Of a stretch of 64,000 nt of DNA, positions 8,183 to 17,326 are shown one piece after another. The notes beneath the pieces were generated by a model, which did not search any database, had not been told where the DNA came from, and saw only the letters and a program-made list of their open reading frames with translations. The position numbers and the translations under genes were made by a program. This DNA is from Oscillospiraceae bacterium (GTDB lineage Bacteria; Bacillota; Clostridia; Oscillospirales; CAG-272): assembly GCA_015064585.1 (NCBI GenBank), contig SVRY01000008.1, forward strand, positions 1 to 64,000. Reading direction: 5' to 3'. How positions within the stretch are numbered: the first letter of the stretch is position 1; each line of letters begins with the position of its first letter.

Positions 8183-9458
8183 TTTTAGCGGCACAGCAAA
8201 GGTATTTCGCTTTACGCTATCCCAATATGTAAAAAGTAAAGCCAATATCACCTCTTTTATAGCTTTGGTTCTGATATGCTTGCTAACCGTTCCGCTCACC
8301 TCTTTTCTTTCGGAAGGCGAAGAAGCTTTTGCCGTCGATATCCCTGCAAATTTGTATATTGTAAACCAGACCGATCTGCCCATCCGATGCGATAAAGAAG
8401 ATCTTTCAGCCGCCGATTTGGCAGGAACTGATCTGAAAGCCACCGAAGATATTGTTTTGGGGGCACAGGATGCAATTTTATATTTCGCCGAAAAAGACGG
8501 TATGATCACAAGCAAGATTACATTTGCGCAAAATACCAATCTTGGAGAAAATGCGCTTTCCACGCTGACCTTTCTATGTCAAAAGCTGATCACCGATGCC
8601 AAATGTGAAATGATGGGTATTTCCGAAGAATCCCTTTCTATTATGGAAAATATGCCTGCTCTTTCCGTCAAGGATGCCGAGAATTATCTCTCGGGCACAA
8701 ATGAAGAAGGGCTTGGCGCACAGTTTATTCTGCAATACGTATATTCTATTCTTGTAATGATGCTGACTCTCATTGCCTCTTCCTATATTATCCGCTCGGT
8801 CATTGAAGAAAAATCCTCCAAACTGGTGGAACTTCTCATGGTCAGTGTAAAACCGCTTGCACTGCTTGCGGGAAAGATTTTATGTATGATGCTGACAGTG
8901 TTTGTCACCATTGTTTCCATGATAACAGCAATTCTTGTTTCCAATTTTCTTTCGGTAAAGTACCTCGGTACTGCAGGATTCGGTCAAATGCTCTCATCTT
9001 TGGGCATTGATTTCGGTAAACTGAATCTCGGCGTTGAAACCGTCCTTCTTACCCTCTTCGGCATATTTACTGCCTATCTGACCTACGCTGTGCTTGCGGG
9101 CATTGCAGGATCTTGCTGTTCAGCTATGGAACAGGCAGACTCTGCCAACACGCTTGTTGTTTTGACCGTGATGTTCGGCTATCTTGTATCCAGCGTGGTT
9201 GCCAACATTCCCTCGACGGCAGTTGCCTATTTTACTGCCCTATGCCCTGTTATTTCGGCATTCTGCGCCCCTGTACAGTATGCCGTGGGCAATATTCCCC
9301 TGTGGGTATTCTTTGTTTCCCTATTAATACAGTTCGCCATTGCCTTTTTGCTTATCCGCTTCTGCGCCAAGGTGTATCATAGCCTGCTCATTTACCGCGG
9401 CAACCGCGTCAAATGGAAACAGCTCTTTCAAATTGCCAAGGAGGGAAAGATAAAATGA
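8163..9458 (+). CDS. ABC-2 type permease subunit (NatB-like), first of two
   Basis: 431 residues. The start at 8163 (MKLSKTDFSG) is chosen because AAAGGTGGGAACC precedes it; it overlaps the ATPase gene by 20 bases. One N-terminal membrane helix (about 27-49) is followed by a ~165-residue extracytoplasmic domain and then five or six membrane helices, the ABC2_membrane_3/NatB layout. The cytoplasmic segment IRSVIEEKSSKLVELLMVS is the conserved coupling motif of this family. It pairs with the next gene. Confidence 0.9.
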   Translation: MKLSKTDFSGTAKVFRFTLSQYVKSKANITSFIALVLICLLTVPLTSFLSEGEEAFAVDIPANLYIVNQTDLPIRCDKEDLSAADLAGTDLKATEDIVLGAQDAILYFAEKDGMITSKITFAQNTNLGENALSTLTFLCQKLITDAKCEMMGISEESLSIMENMPALSVKDAENYLSGTNEEGLGAQFILQYVYSILVMMLTLIASSYIIRSVIEEKSSKLVELLMVSVKPLALLAGKILCMMLTVFVTIVSMITAILVSNFLSVKYLGTAGFGQMLSSLGIDFGKLNLGVETVLLTLFGIFTAYLTYAVLAGIAGSCCSAMEQADSANTLVVLTVMFGYLVSSVVANIPSTAVAYFTALCPVISAFCAPVQYAVGNIPLWVFFVSLLIQFAIAFLLIRFCAKVYHSLLIYRGNRVKWKQLFQIAKEGKIK

Positions 9459-10756
9459 AAAACTTCAAACACGTATTTTTCTTTACCTTCTCTCAAAAGG
9501 TGCGCAAAAAGGGATATATTGCGGCAACACTGCTGCTTTCCCTGTTGTTTCTTGTTATTCCCGCAGGCTCTATGCTGATTGCCGAAGCGGTCAGCGATGA
9601 TGAAACACCCATCATCAAGACCAAAACCGTTTTTGTGGTGGACAATACCGATGGAAATGCCGATTACAGCGTGCTTTCTCCCGATGGGAAGATCGCCTAT
9701 CAAATAGCGAAAAATGAAGAAAGTGCCCTTGCAAGTGCCGCAAAAGAACCGTATGCCATGGTGTTGTGCGTCACGGAAGATGAACTGGTCTTACTGCGTC
9801 CCGAAGGCAGTAAAGCGTCCATAAAAGAAGCAGAACTGCTTGGTGCGCAGATCGAAGGAATGTTCTCTTTGATCCTTGCCCAAAAGGCAGGACTTTCCTC
9901 CGAACAGCTCCTTTCCCTATCCGTCCCCGCCGAGATCATTAACCCCGACAAGGAGGAGAGCGAAGAAGAGCAACTGGAAATCATTCGGCAAATCACTTCC
10001 ATGATCGCCCCCGTGCTGACGCTGTTCATCCTGTATTTTATGGTACTGCTGTACGGTCAAAGTACGGCAAACAGCGCCATTATGGAAAAGTCCTCCAAGC
10101 TCATGGATACCTTCCTTCTTTCGGTACGTCCCGAAACCATGATGCTGGGTAAGGTATGCGCCACCGCCCTTGCAGGCATTCTCCAAGTCTTTTGCTGGCT
10201 TGCGGGACTGTTTGGCGGATTCTTCCTCGGCAAAGCATTGGTGCTTGCCATATATCCCGAAAGTGATATGTTTTTGATAAAGCTCCTTTCTTCTCTTGCC
10301 GAATTTTCAAAGATCATCAGCCTGCCGGGACTCCTTGTTGCTATGCTTGTGATCATAGCGGGATTTTTCCTGTACTGTTCCCTTGCAGCCGTGGGAGGCG
10401 CCATGGCATCCAAGCAGGAGGATCTGGCGCAAACCAACTATATTTTCACCTTGACCCTTGTATTCAGCTTTTTGATTTGCATATATCAGGGAGACATGTA
10501 CGATATCTCTGCCGCCGCTTCGGGTGCGGATTGGATGTGCTATTTCCCCTTCACTGCCCTTCTGGTGCTTCCAGGCAAAGCCATGACGGGCTCTGTGTCA
10601 CCGGTGCAATGCCTTCTTTCCTTTGGCATCATTGCCGCAACAGCGGTGCTTGTTGCCATGCTTGCAGGCAAAGTATACCGCCTGACGGCATTTTATAAGG
10701 GCAATCCGCCAAAGCCGACAAAAGTATTTGAAATGCTGAAAACAAAAAAACGATAG
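9455..10756 (+). CDS. ABC-2 type permease subunit (NatB-like), second of two
   Basis: 433 residues from ATG 9455, which follows AAGGAGGGAAAG and overlaps the previous stop (ATGA). It has the same layout as its neighbour: an N-terminal helix, an external domain rich in Glu, then five or six helices. The coupling motif is NSAIMEKSSKLMDTFLLSV. The two permeases are diverged paralogs and probably form a heterodimer with the NatA-like ATPase. The stop codon lies inside the terminator stem. Confidence 0.9.
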   Translation: MKNFKHVFFFTFSQKVRKKGYIAATLLLSLLFLVIPAGSMLIAEAVSDDETPIIKTKTVFVVDNTDGNADYSVLSPDGKIAYQIAKNEESALASAAKEPYAMVLCVTEDELVLLRPEGSKASIKEAELLGAQIEGMFSLILAQKAGLSSEQLLSLSVPAEIINPDKEESEEEQLEIIRQITSMIAPVLTLFILYFMVLLYGQSTANSAIMEKSSKLMDTFLLSVRPETMMLGKVCATALAGILQVFCWLAGLFGGFFLGKALVLAIYPESDMFLIKLLSSLAEFSKIISLPGLLVAMLVIIAGFFLYCSLAAVGGAMASKQEDLAQTNYIFTLTLVFSFLICIYQGDMYDISAAASGADWMCYFPFTALLVLPGKAMTGSVSPVQCLLSFGIIAATAVLVAMLAGKVYRLTAFYKGNPPKPTKVFEMLKTKKR

Positions 10757-10777
10757 GATCGCTCCTATCGTTTTTTT
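10744..10777. terminator. bidirectional terminator between convergent genes
   Basis: Stem CGATAGGA / TCCTATCG (10751-10758, 10763-10770), loop TCGC, with A7 before and T7 after. It ends the exporter operon on the plus strand and, read the other way, the sigma-factor fusion gene, whose stop is at 10786. Confidence 0.92.
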
Positions 10778-10785
10778 GTTTCATA

Positions 10786-13700
10786 TTACTTTTTTTCCAT
10801 CAATGCAAGGGCACGCTTTACATATTCCTTGTAGCGCGCTTCCTCACGCACACTGTCAAACCACAGCCAGTAAGGAGAAGTCAGCGCTTTATACATACTG
10901 TCGGCATTGCCTTCAAATTCGACGTTGGCATCGCCATACATAGGTTCAATTGTGCCGTCGGGGAATACGATCTCACTTCTGCCCTTAATAACCTTAATAC
11001 CGCCAAACACTGCTTTGTTACCGATCTCAAGGGCTGTACCGTCTGGAATCTCGTTCCATTTGGCAAAGAGGACAAGCGCTTTTTCAAGCATCTCGTAGCC
11101 TTCTTCCCACATTTCTTCCTTACGGCAGCCGAAAATGGCGGCGGCACAGCCGAGGTGATACTCCGCATAGACACCAAGCCAGGCGGGAGGGATTTCACCG
11201 CCCTGTGCTAAATACTCAATCAATCCCATACGGAATTTTCTCCACTGCACACTTTCGGGAGCGCGGTAGGGATCAAATCTGCCAAGGAAATGCAATAATA
11301 TATTGAAGTTGTTAACGTAGCGCTGCCGGCGACAATCCTCGTGACCTTCGGGGCCTCTTTCCCAATGCTCTTCTTCCTTGATTTCTCCGATAATGGAATT
11401 GTAGGAAGAAATGATCTGCGGCTTTTGCTGAATACCGAGCTTATCACCGAAGATTACAATGCCGCCCTTTTCATTCTTCGCATAGGTGTAGGTCACGCCC
11501 GCTTCCATACCGTCGGTCAGTCCGAGAGCAGTATAGCGGCGCATCATGCCGTCCGCAAAGGGCATATAGCCCTGCCCCGTTCCTTCGTATTCGGCAAGCT
11601 CATATACCGAACTGCAGGTTCCCTTACCGCTGTAAACACCAACCACACGCACAATACCGATCCCGGGCGCAAAATCGTATTCTCTTCTGCCACCGCGGTA
11701 TTCTCTTCCGGAGCTATGCTCCAGTCCTTTGATATTCACACTGACATGCAGGCAGTTTTCGAATTTCCCCGCCGCCGTTTCCACAATACCGCCGTTCGAA
11801 ACAGAAAGCTCTGTCTCCAGAGGATCATCATACTTCAGGTATTTTCTTGTCACCCGATATCCATCCTGCCATTTCTCGGAGAAAATGCAACCCGCGCCAT
11901 CCTGCAAAATATCGTAAATGTCGTTTGACAGCATGGGACACATAGCATCGCCCGCCCAGGACTTCAGTTCAAAGCTGTATCGCCAATCGCCGCGTATACG
12001 GTATTCACCGTCGGTTTCGGAAAGCACATAGCGCTCAAAGAAATTCCAAAGCCCCTTTGCCGTATAATTCGGATTGAATGTGGGATCTGTGTCCATGATA
12101 CGGCGACAAACCGAACACGCGGCTTTGGTGTGTGCTTTTTCGGCAGAGGTTTTGGCAAGCGCCATGGCACGTTCCATGTTGGCTGTCATGTCCTGTACTT
12201 TTTCACCGTCGAAGTAATCGCTGCGAATGGCGTTGATGGTATCCAGCCAGGAGGTTTCGTCATTGCGATAACGCAAGAACAGATCAACCGCCCCAAGCGT
12301 TGCTCCGTCTTTGTCAGCATGATAACAGGTAAAGATGCACTTGTGAAGCAAGACATCCTCCTTATTGCCGATGCCATACTGCCAATAGTTACCCTTTGCC
12401 ATGGGCAAAAGTCCCTTTCCGCCTTGGATATAATAGTCAATGAGCACGCGGCACTCTGTAAAGACATCGCTTTCATGCACTTGCTTTACAATACCGACAC
12501 CATCCTTATAGTAGCTGCGATAGATATCCATATCACGTTCGGTTTCCCACACCTGACAGTTTTCAAATACACCGCAAGGCGTTTCGACTTTTTCGGATTT
12601 GGAAACAAAACGCAAAACCGTTCCATCCGATGCCATATGAATCTCTCCCGGCAACAGAGATTCGATAGTGAACTCACCATCATGCAATGCGGCGTTTTGC
12701 AAAATACATTCTCCGTCAAAATCCATGCCGCAAAGCCGTCCCTTGCCGTAGCAAAAATCTTTCATCAAGAGGTAGCCGTTATCCGATGCCTTGAGCAGGT
12801 TCATGTGGGCAAATACACGAATCTTTTTGCGTGCCACATCCTTACCGTATTCACCATACCAATCCTCACGTATTGCAATCGACTTGGCAAATGCATAGTG
12901 GCAATCGGAAGGATCCAGTAAAGAAAGTGCCTTTTCCAGTGCCTCTTTTCCCTTTTCAATATCGGCATGATCGTCATCTGTCAAATATGCATTTGCCAAA
13001 TTCAGCCACTCCACGCCCTCCGCACGGCGCATACCCAGTCTTTGCAGATAAGGGATCTGCTTATCCTTCATAAATTCTCTGCCGGCACTGCCGTACCATT
13101 TGCTGTCCTCTTGGTTGCAAACAAAGATCATGACCTCCTCGTTTGCGCCAAGCTCTGCCGCTTCCTTGATGCGGGCAAAGAGAGCATCGTTCTTTTCACC
13201 CGCCAGCCACCACCAACCGCATAAAAGCACATCGGCAAGGGCAGAATATTTTGTTTTCGATTCGGAAAGCTCTTCCACATCCTTTAATACGTCGCGGTAG
13301 ACCTCTTCGAATCCGTTTTTACTGTTCATGCGCTGCCATGCTTTCAGCTCCTCCACCTTTTTCATGACACGACGAACCAAAGTATCGTTCATATTTTCGT
13401 TCATTGCACAAAGATCCTTTCTCAGTTTCTTTCTGCCTTCGTGTAGCTGCCATTTGACCGTTCCCACCGAAACGCGCATTCTGTCTGCAATGTCGGCAAT
13501 GGAAAGACCTTCAAAATAGTGTAGTTTAATAACCATCTGCACCTTTTCGGACAATTGGCTGATACTCGTATGCAGTTCTTTTCTCTCTTCGGATGCCAAA
13601 TACAGTGTTTCGGGATCATAGCGGTCATCGGATAAATCGTAGTTTGCAACCACATCCAGATCCAGAAAATCGCGGAATCGCACGATCATGTTTTTGGCGC

Positions 13701-13947
13701 AGTTCTTGGCAATACGGCACACCCATACACCGTATTTTTCGGGTTCATTCAGACAGTTTAGCTTCATCCACGCTGTGATAAAGGCGTCCTGTGCCGCATC
13801 CTCTGCCATGTACTGACTTTTGATAATCGATCTTGCCGAAGCCACCGCCGCTTTTTCCCAACGTCGCACCAATGCTTCATAGGCATTCTGATCGCCTGCC
13901 AAGGTCAGCATGACCAGAGTTTTGTCATCCCGATCGTTCTTCACCAT
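10786..13947 (-). CDS. ECF sigma factor fused to a large internally duplicated C-terminal region
   Basis: 1053 residues in one uninterrupted frame; ATG 13947 follows AAAGGAGGATACCG. Residues ~10-95 are sigma region 2 (AEDAAQDAFITAW; EKYGVWVCRIAKN) and ~125-180 are region 4 with the helix-turn-helix LSIADIADRMRVSVGTVK. ECF sigma factors normally end near here (~180 residues). About 870 more residues follow, soluble-looking and rich in Trp, Tyr and charged residues. They include two copies of a module with an ETxxGxFENC motif (FENC at 461-464 and 729-732), then YxxGxGIV and a Tyr-rich Gly-x-Gly-x-(L/Y)-M-P segment. The GxFENC...GIV pattern recalls the beta-sheet domains of secreted DUF3108-like proteins, but here there is no signal peptide or membrane helix. 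No anti-sigma gene is adjacent, so the C-terminal region may do the sensing. Function beyond transcription initiation is unknown. Confidence 0.85.
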   Translation of the reverse strand: MVKNDRDDKTLVMLTLAGDQNAYEALVRRWEKAAVASARSIIKSQYMAEDAAQDAFITAWMKLNCLNEPEKYGVWVCRIAKNCAKNMIVRFRDFLDLDVVANYDLSDDRYDPETLYLASEERKELHTSISQLSEKVQMVIKLHYFEGLSIADIADRMRVSVGTVKWQLHEGRKKLRKDLCAMNENMNDTLVRRVMKKVEELKAWQRMNSKNGFEEVYRDVLKDVEELSESKTKYSALADVLLCGWWWLAGEKNDALFARIKEAAELGANEEVMIFVCNQEDSKWYGSAGREFMKDKQIPYLQRLGMRRAEGVEWLNLANAYLTDDDHADIEKGKEALEKALSLLDPSDCHYAFAKSIAIREDWYGEYGKDVARKKIRVFAHMNLLKASDNGYLLMKDFCYGKGRLCGMDFDGECILQNAALHDGEFTIESLLPGEIHMASDGTVLRFVSKSEKVETPCGVFENCQVWETERDMDIYRSYYKDGVGIVKQVHESDVFTECRVLIDYYIQGGKGLLPMAKGNYWQYGIGNKEDVLLHKCIFTCYHADKDGATLGAVDLFLRYRNDETSWLDTINAIRSDYFDGEKVQDMTANMERAMALAKTSAEKAHTKAACSVCRRIMDTDPTFNPNYTAKGLWNFFERYVLSETDGEYRIRGDWRYSFELKSWAGDAMCPMLSNDIYDILQDGAGCIFSEKWQDGYRVTRKYLKYDDPLETELSVSNGGIVETAAGKFENCLHVSVNIKGLEHSSGREYRGGRREYDFAPGIGIVRVVGVYSGKGTCSSVYELAEYEGTGQGYMPFADGMMRRYTALGLTDGMEAGVTYTYAKNEKGGIVIFGDKLGIQQKPQIISSYNSIIGEIKEEEHWERGPEGHEDCRRQRYVNNFNILLHFLGRFDPYRAPESVQWRKFRMGLIEYLAQGGEIPPAWLGVYAEYHLGCAAAIFGCRKEEMWEEGYEMLEKALVLFAKWNEIPDGTALEIGNKAVFGGIKVIKGRSEIVFPDGTIEPMYGDANVEFEGNADSMYKALTSPYWLWFDSVREEARYKEYVKRALALMEKK

Positions 13948-14259
13948 ATCGGTATCCTCCTTTTAGCCAATTGTAAAACGCTGTTTTACAATTGAATTCC
14001 GCACGGCGGGGATTTCACGCGCTTATCTCCGATTGTCAAAATCAAAGATTTTGACATCTCCCTTCAGCGCGTGGACTCGCATCGCTCGTCACAGTTGAGT
14101 TTTTTCGTCGGCAAAGCCACCGAAAAAACGAATTCTATTGTATTTTCAAGTTACAATCGGCTACTTTCTTAATTACGAAAATTTTCGTTTTCCTGCGCGC
14201 TCATCTTATAGACAAAAAGAGAAGAGAAAAGGTTGGGTGCAATGAAAAAATTTTTAAAA
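13948..14259. other. intergenic block with three strong palindromes
   Basis: There is no gene in these 312 bases. Three perfect inverted repeats stand in a row: CAATTGTAAAAC / GTTTTACAATTG (13968-13979, 13983-13994, 3-base loop); TGTCAAAATC / GATTTTGACA (14034-14043, 14047-14056) enclosed by a second stem CACGCGCT / AGCGCGTG (14016-14023, 14066-14073); and GTTTTTTCG / CGAAAAAAC (14099-14107, 14121-14129) with an inner GGC-AAA-GCC. The last could terminate gatB transcription. The first lies two bases upstream of the ribosome site of the sigma-factor fusion and could control it. The block could equally be an intergenic palindromic repeat. A clear -35/-10 pair was not found. Confidence 0.75.
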
Positions 14260-15651
14260 TTATTTTTTTAGCTCCTGCAAAAGCACTTGCAAAATTTTGG
14301 CATCGGCTCTGCCGTGGCTCTCTGCCATGACTTTACCCACGATGGCTTTGCCCGCCGCTGTCTTTCCGTTTTTAAAATCGTTTGCCGATTTGGGATCGGC
14401 TTGCGCCGCCGCACATAGCATATGCCAAAGGATATCTTTATCGCAAATTTGGAACAGATCATGCTCTGTCGCATAATCTTCGGGGTGGATATCTGTATTT
14501 TGGCAAAATGAAAGCAGGGTCTTTGCAGTACTGCTGTTGATCCTGCCATCCCCTGTCATATCGGCAATGACCGACAGCTGCATGGGTAAAAGCGCGATTT
14601 CGGTATCTGCCGAAAAGGTCAACATCTGTTTTGCCAAAATTTGCGGATAACGGGTCAGCTTTGCCGCCGCTTCAAACAGATCAGCATTTTCCCGTAGAAC
14701 GCTCAGCCGCTCGCCGTCCGTTGGAGCAATGCCGTAACGCTCTTGATATAACCGAATTCTTTCATCCGGCATTGCGGGAAGGCTCATTCTGACATTTTCG
14801 ATCTGCTCTTCGCTTACGTAAACCGGCGGCAGATCCGGCTCGGGAAAATAGCGGTAATCGGCGGCGTTTTCCTTACTGCGCATGGAATAGGTCTTTCCCG
14901 TGCTTTCATCAAAGCGCCTGGTTTCCTGTACCACCGTGCCGTCCGCTTCCAAAAGATCCGCTTGTCGGTGGTATTCGTATTCAATGGCTTTTGCCACAAA
15001 AGAAAAGCTGTTGATATTTTTTATTTCGGTGCGTACCCCCGGTGCCTGCCCCGGCTTCCTGACCGAGAGATTCACATCACATCTCAGCGCCCCTTCGTTC
15101 ATTTTGCAGTCCGAAATGCCGGTATATAAAAGGACAGTACGCAACTTCTTTAAAAATGCCTTCGCCTGTTCCGACGAACGCAGATCGGGCTCGGTAACGA
15201 TCTCAATAAGCGGTACACCGCATCGGTTGAAATCGATCAGGGTTTCGTTTTTGCTGTGGATCAGCTTGCCCGCGTCCTCCTCCATATGGATACGGGTAAT
15301 ACCGATACGCGCCCCGTCCACTGTCAAAGCCCCCTTTTCGCATATGGGATACGCCCCCTGCGTGATCTGATATCCCTTTGGCAGATCGGGATAAAAGTAG
15401 TTTTTGCGCGCCATTGCGGAAACGGTATTCACCTTGCAATTTGCGGCAATGCCCGCCATGACGGCATATTCCACCGCCTGCGCATTCATGGTAGGCAGTG
15501 CCCCCGGCATTCCCATGCAAACGGGACAGCAAAGGGTATTCGGCATGGCACCAAAACCGTTTTTACAAGCACAAAACATTTTTGTTTTGGTTTTGAGTTC
15601 CACGTGTATCTCCAGCCCGATCACTGCTTCATAGCCTTTGTAAAGTGTCAC
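14260..15651 (-). CDS. gatB: Asp-tRNA(Asn)/Glu-tRNA(Gln) amidotransferase subunit B
   Basis: 463 residues; GTG start at 15651 with GGAGG eight bases upstream, overlapping the gatA stop by four bases (GTGA). The opening YEAVIGLEIHVELKTKTKMFCAC is the GatB signature, with CPVCMGMPGALP and DFNRCGVPLIEIVTEPD further in. The C-terminal YqeY-like tail ends in VLLQELKK. GatB binds the misacylated tRNA and carries out the kinase and transamidation step using ammonia channelled from GatA. It is the last gene of the coupled glycosidase-gatC-gatA-gatB run. Confidence 0.97.
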   Translation of the reverse strand: MTLYKGYEAVIGLEIHVELKTKTKMFCACKNGFGAMPNTLCCPVCMGMPGALPTMNAQAVEYAVMAGIAANCKVNTVSAMARKNYFYPDLPKGYQITQGAYPICEKGALTVDGARIGITRIHMEEDAGKLIHSKNETLIDFNRCGVPLIEIVTEPDLRSSEQAKAFLKKLRTVLLYTGISDCKMNEGALRCDVNLSVRKPGQAPGVRTEIKNINSFSFVAKAIEYEYHRQADLLEADGTVVQETRRFDESTGKTYSMRSKENAADYRYFPEPDLPPVYVSEEQIENVRMSLPAMPDERIRLYQERYGIAPTDGERLSVLRENADLFEAAAKLTRYPQILAKQMLTFSADTEIALLPMQLSVIADMTGDGRINSSTAKTLLSFCQNTDIHPEDYATEHDLFQICDKDILWHMLCAAAQADPKSANDFKNGKTAAGKAIVGKVMAESHGRADAKILQVLLQELKK

Positions 15652-17066
15652 TTGCCCGCCTCCTTTTCATAAAGCATGCCCGCATAATACAGTAGTCCTT
15701 CCGAGAAAGGTCTTCCCACGATCTGCATTCCGATGGGAAGCCCTTCTCTGCTTTTGCCGCATGGGATGGACAGGGCAGGTAAAGCGGCAAGACTCATGGG
15801 CACGGTGCAAAGATCCTGACAGTACATTTGCGTAGGCGTTTGCATCTGCCCGAATTTTGGTGCAATATCGGGTGCGGTGGGACAAAGCAGAATATCGCAG
15901 TCGGCAAAAGCCAAAGCAAATTGCGAAACCAGCGTATCCTTGACCGAGAGAGCGCGGTAATAATATGCCTCTTTGTTTTCTCTTGTCAAGGCATAGGTAC
16001 CCAGCCGTATTCGACGCTTGACTTCCTCTCCCAAGCCCTCGTCTCGGCTTTGGCGGTAAAGATTTTCAAGATCACCGCAATCCTCTGCTCGGTAACCGTA
16101 ACGCACCCCATCAAAACGGGCAAGATTGGAGGATGCTTCCGCTGAGGAAATGATAAAATAGGCATACAGCGCATCGCATAGTGACGGCAAAGAAACCCTC
16201 TTGACCATAGCCCCTGTTGCCTTGAATACATCTATAGCCTCCTCAATGGCATTTCTGACCTCATCTGAGATCGCCTCCCCCATCAACTGAGCAATTACGC
16301 CCACGCGCAGGGGTTCTTCCCTTTTGGGAATATGAAAATCAAACGCACAACCGGTGGCATCCTTTGGGTCACGCCCCGCAATGGCGGCATATACAAGAGC
16401 GTTATCCGCCGCTGTTTTTGTAATGGGTCCCACCGTGTCCATAGAAGAACAAAAAGCAGTAAGCCCGAATCGGGAAACCGTGCCATATGTCGGGCGCAAT
16501 CCCACAAGACCGCAGTAGGATGCAGGCAGTCTCACCGAGCCTCCCGTGTCACTGCCAAGGGCAAAGGGGACCATCCCCGCTGCCACCGCAGCTGCTGAGC
16601 CGCCCGAAGAGCCGCCCGGCACACGCATGGAATCCAAGGGATTGCGAGTTATGTAAAAAGCGGAATGCTCTGTGGTGGAGCCCATACCGAATTCATCCAT
16701 GTTGGTCTTGCCGATAATCACCGCGCCCGCCTTTTTCAGTGCCGAAACCACCGTGGCATCATAGGGCGGTACAAAATCCGCAAGTATTCTGCTGCCGCAG
16801 GTGCTGCGCTTGCCGGCAGTCATCAAATTGTCCTTAACCGCTGTCGGAATACCCGCCAACGGAGAACACCATTTTTGCCTGTCGGGCAGTGTGTCAAATT
16901 CCCTTGCCGCACAAAGCGCATCTTCTTCAAATACCGAAAGAAAAGCACCGATTTGTGTATCTTCTTCATGAATACGGTGCAAACACTGCTTTGTCAGCTC
17001 AAATGAGGATATTTCCCCCTCTCGCAGTGCCCTTGCCAGTTCGGATAATGTCATGCCCTGCATCAT
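15648..17066 (-). CDS. gatA: Asp-tRNA(Asn)/Glu-tRNA(Gln) amidotransferase subunit A
   Basis: 472 residues. The amidase signature is complete: Lys78 in AVKDN, cis-Ser153 in GGSSGGS and nucleophile Ser177 in DTGGSVRLPA. It releases ammonia from glutamine for the GatB reaction. ATG 17066 overlaps the gatC stop (ATGA) behind GGAGGAG. A second ATG directly follows, so the exact first residue is uncertain by one. Confidence 0.97.
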   Translation of the reverse strand: MMQGMTLSELARALREGEISSFELTKQCLHRIHEEDTQIGAFLSVFEEDALCAAREFDTLPDRQKWCSPLAGIPTAVKDNLMTAGKRSTCGSRILADFVPPYDATVVSALKKAGAVIIGKTNMDEFGMGSTTEHSAFYITRNPLDSMRVPGGSSGGSAAAVAAGMVPFALGSDTGGSVRLPASYCGLVGLRPTYGTVSRFGLTAFCSSMDTVGPITKTAADNALVYAAIAGRDPKDATGCAFDFHIPKREEPLRVGVIAQLMGEAISDEVRNAIEEAIDVFKATGAMVKRVSLPSLCDALYAYFIISSAEASSNLARFDGVRYGYRAEDCGDLENLYRQSRDEGLGEEVKRRIRLGTYALTRENKEAYYYRALSVKDTLVSQFALAFADCDILLCPTAPDIAPKFGQMQTPTQMYCQDLCTVPMSLAALPALSIPCGKSREGLPIGMQIVGRPFSEGLLYYAGMLYEKEAGK

Positions 17067-17326
17067 TTCTCCTCCAGTGCCTTTGGTACGGCAATATGCC
17101 CATTGACAACTTTAGGCGCTACGGCAAGCAAATCTTCCTTTTTCAGCCCCTCTTTGGGAATATCCGCACGCAAAGATGCTCTTTCATCCCGCCGGGGGCG
17201 CTCTTCTTTCACCGCAACGATCGGAGGTGTTAAAAAACGAAGTATTTCAGTAAATTCTTTCTCCGCATTCTCGCTATCCTCCTTCAGCATAGCAAGACGG
17301 GAAACGGATTTTATATTTTCATTCAT
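17063..17326 (-). CDS. gatC: Asp-tRNA(Asn)/Glu-tRNA(Gln) amidotransferase subunit C
   Basis: 87 residues with the GatC pattern: an N-terminal helical part (VSRLAMLKEDSENAEKEF) and a C-terminal LRAD...LLAVAPKVVNGHIAVPK segment that wraps GatA. GatC stabilises the GatA-GatB heterodimer. Its ATG overlaps the stop of the upstream glycosidase-like gene by four bases (ATGA), so its translation may depend on ribosomes finishing that frameshifted gene. A weak AAGGA is also present, which may allow independent initiation. Confidence 0.92.
   Translation of the reverse strand: MNENIKSVSRLAMLKEDSENAEKEFTEILRFLTPPIVAVKEERPRRDERASLRADIPKEGLKKEDLLAVAPKVVNGHIAVPKALEEK

Noticed and set aside
12130-12921. Plus-strand open frames opposite the sigma-factor fusion (also 11341-11928)
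   Set aside because: Low-complexity shadow translations without start signals. The minus-strand frame is continuous for 1053 codons with a strong ribosome site.
13968-14129. Insertion sequence or MITE ends
   Set aside because: There is no transposase, no target-site duplication was recognised, and the palindromes are separate stems rather than matching terminal repeats of one element.
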